64,000 nucleotides of DNA from contig CAZEJG010000004.1 of the NCBI GenBank assembly GCA_964511625.1, positions 134,619-198,618 on the forward strand, given 5' to 3'. The notes under the pieces are model-generated. The model did not search any database, had not been told where the DNA came from, and saw only the letters and a program-made list of their open reading frames with translations. Position numbers and translations under genes: made by a program. The DNA comes from Pseudohoeflea sp964511625 (GTDB taxonomy: Bacteria > Pseudomonadota > Alphaproteobacteria > Rhizobiales > Rhizobiaceae). This document shows positions 42,544-50,725 of this stretch, piece after piece; positions within the stretch are counted from its first letter, which is position 1, and each line of letters opens with the position of its first letter.

Positions 42544-44232
42544 TCAGGCCGCTTCCGCGCCCGCCCATTGGCGAAGGATCTTGGCGGCACGCTCCTCGTT
42601 GATTTCGACCATGCGGGCCAATCGACGTTCCGGGCCTTCCTTGATGCGTCGGCTGGAGACTTCGCTCTCCTCGGCCTCGAAGCCGAGTTCGCCTTCGCTG
42701 GCATCGAACCCGAAATCCGCTCCGAAGCCTTCCATCGCCGCGCCGCCGGCTGCCCCCATCGGTGCGGGGCTGAAGTCGGGCAGTTCGAGGCCGAGTTCGT
42801 CACCCTCGGCTTCGGCATCGGCCTTGGCACGGGTTCCGAAGGTGGCGCCGAGCAAGGGTCGGAAGCCGAAGAACACCAGGAGGGCGGCGACTGCGATGAA
42901 TGCGATCGCGTTGATGATCGTGCCCAGCTGTGCCTGCAGCGCATCCATGAAGCCCGGCTGCGCGGCGTCGGCTGTCAGGAGCTCACTTGCCAGGAATTCC
43001 ATCGTGGTGATGGAGGCGCTGTCGCCGCGATCGGCATCCAGACCGGCCGCGGTATCGACGATCTGGCGCAATTCGGCGATGTAGGCGTTGATGTCCGCAT
43101 CGGTCGGCTGGCCACCGAGCATGCTCGCCACGCGCGCCTTGTTGACCACCACTGCGATGGACAGCTTTTCCACCGAATAGCTGTTACGAACCGTGTTGAT
43201 GGTCTTCTGGTTGATCTCGTAGTTGGTCTGCTCTTCCTTGCGCTCGGCCTGGTCGCTGGACTTGGGGCCAGCGGCCGTGGCCGGGGTCTGATCCGGAATG
43301 TTCTGCTCCACGGTTGCGGGCGATTGGGTGGAGGACTGGTTCGACTCCTGGTTCTCACGGGTGACCCGCGTCGACCGTTCGACCCGGGATTCGGGGTCGA
43401 AGATCGTTTCCTGGATCTGCTGGCTGTCAGTGTTGACCGCGGCCGTCACGCTCGTGCGGAAGTTCTCGATGCCGAGGAAGGGCGCGAGCGCGCGATCTAT
43501 GTTTTCCTGCACCTCGTTCTGCACGAGCTGGACGATGGAGAGCGAGCGGTTGAGGTTGGAGTTGGAAAAATCATCGCCCGAAGCGAGAAGCTTGCCGGTG
43601 GCGTCGAGCACGGTCACCTCGTCGACGCTCAGGCCGGGAACCGACGAGGCGACGAGATGGCGGATGGATTCGGCGGCGCGATTGGCCGTGGCGCTGTTGG
43701 TCCGGACCATGACGGAAGCAGACGGCTTCTGCTCGCCGCGGCGGAAGTTGCCGCGGTCGGCCAGCACGATATGGACGCGTGCCGCGGAAATGCCGTTGAT
43801 CGACTGGATCGTGCGGGCGATTTCACCTTCCAGCGCACGAACGCGGGTGACTTCCTGCATGAAGCTCGTCAGACCGAGCGAGCCGACCTGGTCGAAAAGT
43901 TCATAGCCCGACGTCGAGGAAGAAGGTAGCCCGCGTTCGGCGAGCAACATGCGCGCCCGGCCGGTCGTACCGGCAGGCACGTTGATCGACGAGCCGTCGG
44001 TGCCGGTCGAGAAATCGATGTTGTTTTCAGCGAGGACCTGGGAAATCTGAGCGACGTCTTCGCCCGACAGACCGATATAGAGGGTTTCGCGCGTCGGCTT
44101 GTTGAGAAACAAGCCTGCACCGATGATCAGCGCGATCGCGGCAAGGCCCACGGCTCCGAGACCGATGAGTTTGCCCTGCCCCAGTCCTGCCAGGTTTTTC
44201 CCGATTTGTGAAAGCTGGTCCCACAGATTCAT
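42544..44232 (-). CDS. fliF: flagellar MS-ring protein FliF
   Basis: The 562-residue MS-ring subunit has two membrane helices, near residues 21-42 (IGLGAVGLAAIALIIGAGLF) and 425-448 (IINAIAFIAVAALLVFFGF). Between them are the ring-building motifs, such as ERGLPSSSTSGYELFDQ, then RTIQSINGISAARVHIVLAD, and NQKTINTVRNSYSVEKLSIA. The C-terminal tail that binds FliG is present (EERAAKILRQWAG). It is the last gene of the chemotaxis operon, 107 bp after cheT. Confidence 0.97.
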   Translation of the reverse strand: MNLWDQLSQIGKNLAGLGQGKLIGLGAVGLAAIALIIGAGLFLNKPTRETLYIGLSGEDVAQISQVLAENNIDFSTGTDGSSINVPAGTTGRARMLLAERGLPSSSTSGYELFDQVGSLGLTSFMQEVTRVRALEGEIARTIQSINGISAARVHIVLADRGNFRRGEQKPSASVMVRTNSATANRAAESIRHLVASSVPGLSVDEVTVLDATGKLLASGDDFSNSNLNRSLSIVQLVQNEVQENIDRALAPFLGIENFRTSVTAAVNTDSQQIQETIFDPESRVERSTRVTRENQESNQSSTQSPATVEQNIPDQTPATAAGPKSSDQAERKEEQTNYEINQKTINTVRNSYSVEKLSIAVVVNKARVASMLGGQPTDADINAYIAELRQIVDTAAGLDADRGDSASITTMEFLASELLTADAAQPGFMDALQAQLGTIINAIAFIAVAALLVFFGFRPLLGATFGTRAKADAEAEGDELGLELPDFSPAPMGAAGGAAMEGFGADFGFDASEGELGFEAEESEVSSRRIKEGPERRLARMVEINEERAAKILRQWAGAEAA

Positions 44233-44339
44233 TCTGTACCCACGCCGCCCAATAGTGTTCCAGGCTTCCAGTGCCCTTGAGCGACACTAGAGAGCGAAAC
44301 TTGCGCGAGGGTGTCGGATCGACCGGACGCGAGCGCCGG

Positions 44340-44729
44340 TCAGAAGAAGTCGAGGTCTCCCGAGGCGGCCTGATAGACCACGGCCGAGGATTTCGTATCG
44401 ACGGCGGCCCTCAATCTTGCCTTCATGTCCGAAAGCGTAACGAGATTGAGCGCGGTCGTGATGTCGACCAGATGGCCGACATCGAGTTCGTCTCCAAGGC
44501 AATCGAGAAAAGAGGCAAGCCCCTTTGCCTTCTGCACAGCCAGGTCCACGCCCTGCAACAGACGCATGTGCTCCGGAGATTCGAGATACTCTTCCGACTG
44601 GCCATCCGACAGCATCGGCTCGAGTTGCTCGATCAGCGTTGCGACGTCACGCAGTTCGCCGCTCACCCTTCCGATGACATCGAAGAGGGGCTCGAGCGCG
44701 TCCTGCGTGTTCAACTCGCCTGTTGCCAT
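44340..44729 (-). CDS. cheT: chemotaxis protein CheT (putative CheY1 phosphatase)
   Basis: This 129-residue helical protein sits exactly where rhizobia carry cheT, between cheD and fliF. Sinorhizobium CheT shares the DxxxQ phosphatase motif of CheZ and dephosphorylates CheY1. A matching DLAVQ occurs near residue 66, on the helix GVDLAVQKAKGLASFLDCL. The ATG at 44729 is chosen because the protein then begins MATGELNTQDALEPL; an earlier in-frame start at 44900 would add 57 Arg/Ser/Pro-rich residues overlapping cheD. Confidence 0.75.
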   Translation of the reverse strand: MATGELNTQDALEPLFDVIGRVSGELRDVATLIEQLEPMLSDGQSEEYLESPEHMRLLQGVDLAVQKAKGLASFLDCLGDELDVGHLVDITTALNLVTLSDMKARLRAAVDTKSSAVVYQAASGDLDFF

Positions 44730-44742
44730 GTTGCGGACCTTT

Positions 44743-45303
44743 CTAGAAAAATTCGACCGACGTCTCGACGGGCTTCTGAACTGCGGGCTTCGGAGGTGCC
44801 TGCTCTGCGGCAACCGTCTGGCGGGTTTCGGCGCCGGTGAGCGGGATCTGGCGAGCGCGTCCACTGACGGGCCAGTACTCCAGCTTGCGGCCATTGTCAC
44901 CGCCGACGTTCATGCCGACGATCTTGATACCTTCGTCCTTGAGAAACCGCTCGGCGAAGAGCGCATTCTGCTCTCCGATGTTCGAGAAGGTTGCAATCGT
45001 CTTGGCGCCACCGATGATCTTGGCTTCGAGGCGATCGCGTCTCGCCCCGGCCTTGAGCAGCCCGTTGATGAGCAATTCCATCAGATGGACCCCGTAGCGG
45101 GTCGCCTCGCTTCCGGTCGACGGCGACGAGCCGTTTCCCGGAAGAAGGAAATGGTTCATTCCGCCAACACCAGCGACCGGATCGCGCATGCAGGCAGCCA
45201 CACAGGATCCGAGGATGGTGCTGAGCACGACATCCGGGTCGCTCGAAACCTTGTATTCGCCTTGAATGACGTGAACGCGACGGACCGAAGGGTCATATGT
45301 CAC
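44743..45303 (-). CDS. cheD: chemoreceptor glutamine deamidase CheD
   Basis: The 186-residue CheD has the Cys-His pair of the deamidase: TILGSCVAACMRDP (Cys near residue 33) and GGMNHFLLPG (His near residue 50). A conserved KIIGGAKTIATFSNIGEQNA follows. CheD matures receptors and also modulates CheC-type phosphatases. The C-terminus is extended by a Pro/Ala-rich tail. It overlaps cheY2 by 4 bp. Confidence 0.95.
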   Translation of the reverse strand: MTYDPSVRRVHVIQGEYKVSSDPDVVLSTILGSCVAACMRDPVAGVGGMNHFLLPGNGSSPSTGSEATRYGVHLMELLINGLLKAGARRDRLEAKIIGGAKTIATFSNIGEQNALFAERFLKDEGIKIVGMNVGGDNGRKLEYWPVSGRARQIPLTGAETRQTVAAEQAPPKPAVQKPVETSVEFF

Positions 45304-45689
45304 TTGAGCGCTCCAAACACGGCTTCGATCGCCGCCTGCATTTTCGGGATCGTGAACGGCTTGGCCAGCACATTGTTGGCACCAAGTGCCGCGGCCTTCT
45401 GCACCAGCGCCCGGTCGCCCTGGGCCGTGAGCATGATGAAGGCTGCCCGCTTGGTGGCGGGATTGGAACGCACTGCCTGCAGCAGGCCCAATCCATCCAT
45501 CTTCGGCATGTTGAAGTCCGAGATCACCAGGTGATGGGGCTGCTGGGCCATGATCTTCATGCCCTGCTCGCCGTCACCGGCGACGGTGATTTGCTTGAAG
45601 CCCAGCTGCTGGAGCGCATCGCCGAGAAGCAACCTGCTCGTGACCTGATCGTCCACGATCAGGACTTTGATTTTCTCTGCAATAGACAT
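45300..45689 (-). CDS. cheY2: chemotaxis response regulator CheY2
   Basis: The 129-residue single-domain receiver has the acidic pair in VLIVDDQVTSR, the phosphoacceptor in HLVISDFNMPKMDG (Asp near residue 58), a Thr in FIMLTAQGD and Lys in VLAKPFTIP. In rhizobia CheY2 is the motor-binding regulator that slows rotation. Its start shares one base with the cheB stop. Confidence 0.93.
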   Translation of the reverse strand: MSIAEKIKVLIVDDQVTSRLLLGDALQQLGFKQITVAGDGEQGMKIMAQQPHHLVISDFNMPKMDGLGLLQAVRSNPATKRAAFIMLTAQGDRALVQKAAALGANNVLAKPFTIPKMQAAIEAVFGALK

Positions 45690-46738
45690 TACGCGACCCT
45701 ATCCTTGCGTGTGGTGGTGGAACGGAGAATCTCCTCCCCGATTTCATTGAGCGGCAGTTGCGTGGCGACCGCGCCTATCTCATAGGCGACCCTGGGCATG
45801 CCATAAACAACGCTTGTTTTCTCGTCCTGGCCGATTGTCGTCGCACCGGCCTGACGCATGTTCATCAGGCCCCGTGCACCGTCTCTCCCCATACCGGTCA
45901 GGATGATTCCCACGGCACGCCCACCTGCGAGACTTGCGACGGAATCGAATAGGACGTCCACGGACGGCCGGTGGCCATTCACCGGTCCGCGCTCTACCAG
46001 GCGGCAGGCGGGAGCCGAGGGGTTACCGATTTCGAGATGCTGGTCGCCACCAGGAGCGAGATAGACCCGGCCGATCTCCAGCCGATCGCCGTCCTCGGCC
46101 TCCTTGACCCGCGGTTTGCAAACCCTGTCGAGACGCTGTGCGAAACTCTTGGTGAAGGCGGCGGGCATGTGCTGGGTGATGACCGTCGGCGGGCAGTTTT
46201 CCGGAAATTTGGACAGGACCTGGATCAAGGCTTCCACCCCGCCGGTCGACGCCCCGATGGCAATAATCTTGCGCGAAGGTGCATAGTGATAGGCAGCCGA
46301 TTTCGTCGCTTCGATCACCGGGGCTGGTGTCGCGCGATGCTTGTGGCCCTGTGAACGGGCAGCGGCCTTGACCGTTTCGGTCAGGCCGGCGAAAGGCACC
46401 GAGTCACCGGGCGCGGGCTTGCCGACGCAATCGAAAGCGCCGATCTCGAGAGCGGCCAGCGTTGCCTGCGCACCGCGATGCGTCAGGGTTGAAACCATGA
46501 TCACCGGCATCGGGCGCAACGTCATGATCTTTTCGAGGAACTCGAGCCCGTTCATGTTGGGCATCTCGATATCGAGCGTGACCACGTCCGGATTGAGCTG
46601 CTTGATCGCGGAACGTGCCTCCATGGCGTCGCCGGCTTCACCGACAACCTCGATCGCGGGATCGGCGGACAGCACATTGCGAATAAGGCCACGCATCGTG
46701 GCGGAATCGTCCACCACCAGAACTCTTGCCTTGGTCAT
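45689..46738 (-). CDS. cheB: receptor methylesterase CheB
   Basis: This 349-residue methylesterase/glutaminase has an N-terminal receiver (VLVVDDSATMRGLIRNVL, VTLDIEMPNMNGLEFLE) and a C-terminal catalytic domain. The catalytic triad motifs are IAIGASTGGVEAL (Ser), VITQHMPAAFTKSF (His) and LTGMGRDGARGL (Asp). It removes methyl groups from chemoreceptors. The ATG at 46738 overlaps cheR by 4 bp; an in-frame upstream start would add 25 unconserved residues. Confidence 0.97.
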   Translation of the reverse strand: MTKARVLVVDDSATMRGLIRNVLSADPAIEVVGEAGDAMEARSAIKQLNPDVVTLDIEMPNMNGLEFLEKIMTLRPMPVIMVSTLTHRGAQATLAALEIGAFDCVGKPAPGDSVPFAGLTETVKAAARSQGHKHRATPAPVIEATKSAAYHYAPSRKIIAIGASTGGVEALIQVLSKFPENCPPTVITQHMPAAFTKSFAQRLDRVCKPRVKEAEDGDRLEIGRVYLAPGGDQHLEIGNPSAPACRLVERGPVNGHRPSVDVLFDSVASLAGGRAVGIILTGMGRDGARGLMNMRQAGATTIGQDEKTSVVYGMPRVAYEIGAVATQLPLNEIGEEILRSTTTRKDRVA

Positions 46739-47625
46739 TTGCGCTCTCCTGTCCCGCGATAGCGGTAGGTCGTGATGCCTACGTTGTCGAACCAGTCCTT
46801 CGCCTCGCCCCACAGTCGTTCGGAGTGGCCAATATAGAGGTGCCCCGAAGCAGGGAGCATCTCCGCGTAGCGCGTCCAGATTCTCGCCTGCGTCTGCTCG
46901 TCGAAATAGATGACCACGTTACGGCAGAAAATCACGTCGAACGGCCCCTTGAACGGCCAGGACCGCATCAGGTTGAGTTCCCGGTAGGTGATCAGCGACT
47001 TGACGCGCGCATCGACCTCGAAACCGCCCTGTGCTGCGCGACGGAAATACTGGTTGCGCATCGCCGGTTCCACGGTATCGAGCGAGCTCTCCTCGTAGAT
47101 GCCGTTTCGCGCCTTATCCAGAATCTTCGGATCGATGTCGGTGGCAAGGATCTTGAAATCGTGATTGGCGGCTTCCGGAAACGCCTTGAGCGCTGTCAGG
47201 GCGATCGAATAGGGCTCGGACCCGTCGGAGCAGCCGGCCGACCAGATGCGGACCCGGCCTCCCGACTTCGCCCGGGCGATGAGTCCCGGCATGACTGTCT
47301 TTTCGAGGTGCTCGAAATGATGGTTTTCGCGAAAGAACTTGGTGAAGTTGGTGGTCAGCGCCGAGAGCATCTCGCGGCGTTCGGCCGCCCCCTCTTCCCC
47401 CGCGACAAAGCGGCAATAGTCGCTGAAGGCGGTAAAACCGAGCCTGCGCAGTCGTTTCGAAAGTCGCGAATAGACGAGCGAAGCCTTCGTATCGTTCAGG
47501 GCAATTCCCGCATCGGCGTGGATCATCGCGGCAATATCCGCCAGATCCCGCCGCGTCATGGGAAACTCCCCCGATACGACGCATTCATCCTGTTTGGTGC
47601 CAGCGGCCATTACGCTCGTGTTCAT
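46735..47625 (-). CDS. cheR: receptor methyltransferase CheR
   Basis: The 296-residue CheR has an N-terminal helical domain and a Rossmann SAM-binding domain. The SAM loop is RIWSAGCSDGSEPYSIALTA, a slight variant of the usual GCSxGEEPYS. FDVIFCRNVVIYFDEQTQ and SGHLYIGHSERLWG follow in normal order. It methylates glutamates on chemoreceptors. It follows cheA by 33 bp with no cheW between. Confidence 0.95.
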   Translation of the reverse strand: MNTSVMAAGTKQDECVVSGEFPMTRRDLADIAAMIHADAGIALNDTKASLVYSRLSKRLRRLGFTAFSDYCRFVAGEEGAAERREMLSALTTNFTKFFRENHHFEHLEKTVMPGLIARAKSGGRVRIWSAGCSDGSEPYSIALTALKAFPEAANHDFKILATDIDPKILDKARNGIYEESSLDTVEPAMRNQYFRRAAQGGFEVDARVKSLITYRELNLMRSWPFKGPFDVIFCRNVVIYFDEQTQARIWTRYAEMLPASGHLYIGHSERLWGEAKDWFDNVGITTYRYRGTGERK

Positions 47626-47658
47626 CGAACTCTGTCTTTCCTGATGGTCGAGAGCGGC

Positions 47659-50025
47659 TTAACTTGCAGCCGCCAACGACATGTCTCCACGCATCGATTG
47701 ACCCCGTGACGCCGCCACCACGGAATCCACGTCCAGGATCAGGGCCACACGCCCGTCTCCGAGAATGGTTGCGGCCGCGATTCCCGGCACGCTGCTGTAA
47801 TTTGCCTCCAAAGACTTAATGACTACCTGACGCTGCCCCTGGATCGCATCGACCATGAGCGCACGCTGTCCACCGCCCTCGCTTTCCACCAGAAGCGCGA
47901 CACCCTGGATGGGATCGGCGTAGTCGGGACGGAAGCGCAGGATGTGGCCGACGTCGACGAGCGGGCAGAAGGTATCGCGGATCGCGATGAGCCGCTGGTT
48001 GGCGCCGAAGGAATGAATGTGCTGCTTCTCCGGCTGCAGGGTCTCGACGATCGCAGTCAGCGGGACCACCAGTGTCTGGCCGGCCACGGTGACGACCATG
48101 CCGTCGAGAACGGCAAGCGTCAGCGGAAGGCTCATCGTGAAGGTCGATCCCTTGCCGGGGGTCGACGAGATGCTGATGCGGCCGCCGAGCGACTGGATCG
48201 AGCGCTTGACCACGTCCATGCCGACGCCACGGCCGGAAATGTCCGACAGCTTTTCGGCAGTCGAGAAACCGGGGTGGAAGATCAGGTTGTCGATCTCCTC
48301 GTCCGACAGATTCGTGTCGGCCGTGATCAGCCCGTTTTCGATGGCCTTCTTGCGAACGCGCTCGCGATTGATGCCGGCACCGTCGTCGGCGATTTCGATG
48401 ACGATACGGCCGGAGCGGTGCTTGGCAGAAAGCCGCAGTACACCTTCCGGGGTCTTGCCCGCGGCTTCGCGCTTCTCGGGCGTTTCGAGACCGTGGTCGA
48501 CCGCGTTGCGGATCATGTGGGTCAGCGGCTCGGCGAGCTTGTCGATGACTGTCTTGTCGACCTCGGTGTTTTCGCCTTCGGTCACCAGACGGACGCTCTT
48601 GCCGGTCATGTCGGCGATTTCGCGAACGATACGCGACATGCGCTGGAAGACCGGCTTGACCGGCTGGGCGCGGATCGCCATCACCGAGTCCTGGATCTCG
48701 CGCGTCAGCTGCTGGAGTTCCTCGAGGCCGAGGTTGATCGCCGAGGCGCCACCGGTTTCGTTTTCGACGACACTCTGCGCCAGCATGGCTTGGTTGATGA
48801 CGAGCTCGCCGACAAGGTTGATGAGGCGGTCGACGCGGTCGAGATCGACGCGGATTGTCTGTGGCGCGGCCGGCACGGCCGCAACGGCGGCGGCCTTCTG
48901 GCGTTCACTGTTGGCGGCGATGGCGGCATTGGCGGCAGGAAGATCAGGCGCGGGCTGTTCCACCGCTTCGGCCGAAGCCTTTGGCGCGGCCGGTGCGGGC
49001 GCAACGGGCGCGGGCTCCTCGGCGACCGGAGCGTCCTCCGCCACGGTTTCCGCAGCGTCGCCGCCATCAAGCAGGGAAAGATCGAACGGAACCGGAGCCA
49101 TCGGGGACTCTTCGGCGGTTTCGCCGGCTGTCGTTTCCGGCATTTCCACATTCGCGCCGCCGGCGGAGATATCGAGCTGGCAGTCCCACTCGACAAATTC
49201 GAAAACGGAGCGGAGATCTTCCTCTGCACTGTCCGTGCTGATCTCGATGACCCAGGACAGATAGGCGCCTTCCGGGTCGAGCTTGTCGATCGCGGGAAGA
49301 TCCTCGCTCTCGCAGCGCACCCGCATCTCGCCGAGTTTGGCGAGGTCGCGCAGCAACAAGACGGTTTCGTTGCCGTTGGCGTAGAGATCGGATCGCGGCT
49401 TGAACGTGATGGTGTATTTGCTCTTCTGACCTTCGTCGCCCGCCGCGGCCGTCTGGGCGTCCGGGGAGGCGTCCTCGTCCGAGAACTCGTCGAAGGAGAA
49501 GGGAACCGGCTGGAAGCCACTGTCGTCGGTGGGTGCAGGCGCTGCTTCCTGCTTGGCCTCGGGTGCAGCCGCTGCTGGCGCCGCTGCCGCCACGGGTGCC
49601 GCAGCTGCGGGAGCGGCGGCCGGGGCTGCCGTGTCCGGCGTTTCACCGCGGGCCAGTGCCTCCAGTTCCTTCGCCAGCACGCCGGTACGCTCGGCGTCCA
49701 CAGAACCGCCCTCGCGGGCGGCGGCTGTGAGGTCGGCAAGCACGTCTGCCGATCGCAGCATGACCTTCAGGACTTCCTGACTCGGTTCGAGCGTTTGGGA
49801 TCGAACGCAATCAAGAGTCGTCTCAAAGACATGGGCGAAGCCGACCAGATCATCCAGTCCGAAAGCTCCGGCTCCGCCCTTGATGGAGTGGACCGCGCGA
49901 AAAACGGCATTGACCGTTTCCGGATCCGTATCGCCATCGTTGAGAGCGAGCAGACCTGTCTCCAGCTCGGCGAGTTGTTCCTCGCACTCCTGGAAGAAGA
50001 TCTCCTTGATTTCATTCATATCCAT
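47659..50025 (-). CDS. cheA: chemotaxis histidine kinase CheA
   Basis: The 788-residue kinase has the P1 phosphotransfer domain with His in FRAVHSIKGGAGAFG (near residue 47), a long Ala/Pro-rich linker flanking a P2-like region, and the dimerisation and ATPase domains. ATPase landmarks are EPLTHMIRNAVDHGLET (N box), IEIADDGAGINRERV and GRGVGMDVVKRSI. The terminal CheW-like domain begins at GMVVTVAGQTLVVPLTAIVE. CheA phosphorylates CheY1, CheY2 and CheB. Rhizobial CheA linkers are known to be low-complexity, as here. Confidence 0.97.
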   Translation of the reverse strand: MDMNEIKEIFFQECEEQLAELETGLLALNDGDTDPETVNAVFRAVHSIKGGAGAFGLDDLVGFAHVFETTLDCVRSQTLEPSQEVLKVMLRSADVLADLTAAAREGGSVDAERTGVLAKELEALARGETPDTAAPAAAPAAAAPVAAAAPAAAAPEAKQEAAPAPTDDSGFQPVPFSFDEFSDEDASPDAQTAAAGDEGQKSKYTITFKPRSDLYANGNETVLLLRDLAKLGEMRVRCESEDLPAIDKLDPEGAYLSWVIEISTDSAEEDLRSVFEFVEWDCQLDISAGGANVEMPETTAGETAEESPMAPVPFDLSLLDGGDAAETVAEDAPVAEEPAPVAPAPAAPKASAEAVEQPAPDLPAANAAIAANSERQKAAAVAAVPAAPQTIRVDLDRVDRLINLVGELVINQAMLAQSVVENETGGASAINLGLEELQQLTREIQDSVMAIRAQPVKPVFQRMSRIVREIADMTGKSVRLVTEGENTEVDKTVIDKLAEPLTHMIRNAVDHGLETPEKREAAGKTPEGVLRLSAKHRSGRIVIEIADDGAGINRERVRKKAIENGLITADTNLSDEEIDNLIFHPGFSTAEKLSDISGRGVGMDVVKRSIQSLGGRISISSTPGKGSTFTMSLPLTLAVLDGMVVTVAGQTLVVPLTAIVETLQPEKQHIHSFGANQRLIAIRDTFCPLVDVGHILRFRPDYADPIQGVALLVESEGGGQRALMVDAIQGQRQVVIKSLEANYSSVPGIAAATILGDGRVALILDVDSVVAASRGQSMRGDMSLAAAS

Positions 50026-50036
50026 AGCGGCTATCC

Positions 50037-50402
50037 TCAGGCGGTAACCCGCTCGATTGCGGCGATCAGTTTCGTGGGGTCGAACGGCTTGACGATCCAG
50101 CCAGTGGCACCGGCCTCGCGAGCCCGGTTCTTCTTCTCCGGATCACTTTCGGTGGTCAGGACGAGGATCGGGATCGCACGATAGCGGTCGTTCCGGCGAA
50201 CACCTTCAATGAAACCGAAACCGTCGAGACGAGGCATGTTGATGTCGGTGACGATGACGTCCGGATCGGACTCCTCGAGCACTTCCAGACCTTCGACGCC
50301 GTCTTCCGCCTGCACGGTTTCGAAACCGGCATTGTTGAGCGTGACCAGCAGCATGTTGCGGATGGTACGGGAGTCATCCACCGTCAGAACTTTCTTCTTC
50401 AT
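50037..50402 (-). CDS. cheY1: chemotaxis response regulator CheY1
   Basis: A 121-residue receiver domain with VLTVDDSRTIRNMLL, the phosphoacceptor region DVIVTDINMPRLDGFGF (Asp near residue 52), ILVLTTESDP and the Lys in WIVKPFDPTK. In rhizobia CheY1 acts as a phosphate sink for CheA and shortens the signal. The start is ambiguous by one codon, with ATG at 50405 or 50402; the later one has better spacing to GGAG. It overlaps the STAS gene. Confidence 0.93.
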   Translation of the reverse strand: MKKKVLTVDDSRTIRNMLLVTLNNAGFETVQAEDGVEGLEVLEESDPDVIVTDINMPRLDGFGFIEGVRRNDRYRAIPILVLTTESDPEKKNRAREAGATGWIVKPFDPTKLIAAIERVTA

Positions 50403-50698
50403 CATATGATCTCCATGGGGACTACAGATTCGTCGGAGATTCCGAGAAGCTGGAGCGTCCTAGCGAATGTTTCGGATGCTTGGTTGACAGAGAAGGCACG
50501 TCCGGCCGTACGCCAGCTTTCGGCGGCGGACAGCAGCACCTGCACGCATTGCGCACCGACGCGCGACACTTCCGATGCGTCGACGGCGATGTTTTTTTCC
50601 TGCAGCGCCAGCACTTGTTCATGGAGCCTGCTGGCGGCAGTGAGATCCAGCACCGCAGGCAGCTTGAGCACATGCGGTGCTTCTTCAGAACTGGTCAT
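50402..50698 (-). CDS. cheS: STAS-domain chemotaxis protein (CheS-like)
   Basis: The 98-residue protein is a single STAS domain (LKLPAVLDLTAASRLHEQVL, IAVDASEVSRVGAQCVQVLL). In Sinorhizobium the gene in this place between the soluble receptor and cheY1 is cheS; its product binds CheA and speeds CheY1 dephosphorylation. Residue Ser in the loop DASEVSRVG is where anti-anti-sigma STAS proteins are phosphorylated, but no partner kinase is evident. I chose the ATG at 50698, just after GGAGAGG. Confidence 0.7.
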   Translation of the reverse strand: MTSSEEAPHVLKLPAVLDLTAASRLHEQVLALQEKNIAVDASEVSRVGAQCVQVLLSAAESWRTAGRAFSVNQASETFARTLQLLGISDESVVPMEII

Positions 50699-50725
50699 GG
50701 ACACCTCTCCAGTTTCCTTGAGTTA

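Noticed and set aside
47944..50184. 746-codon open frame on the plus strand opposite cheA
   Set aside because: It is a mirror of a GC-rich coding region; the translation is Arg/Gly/His-rich without domain motifs, while the minus strand encodes all CheA domains.
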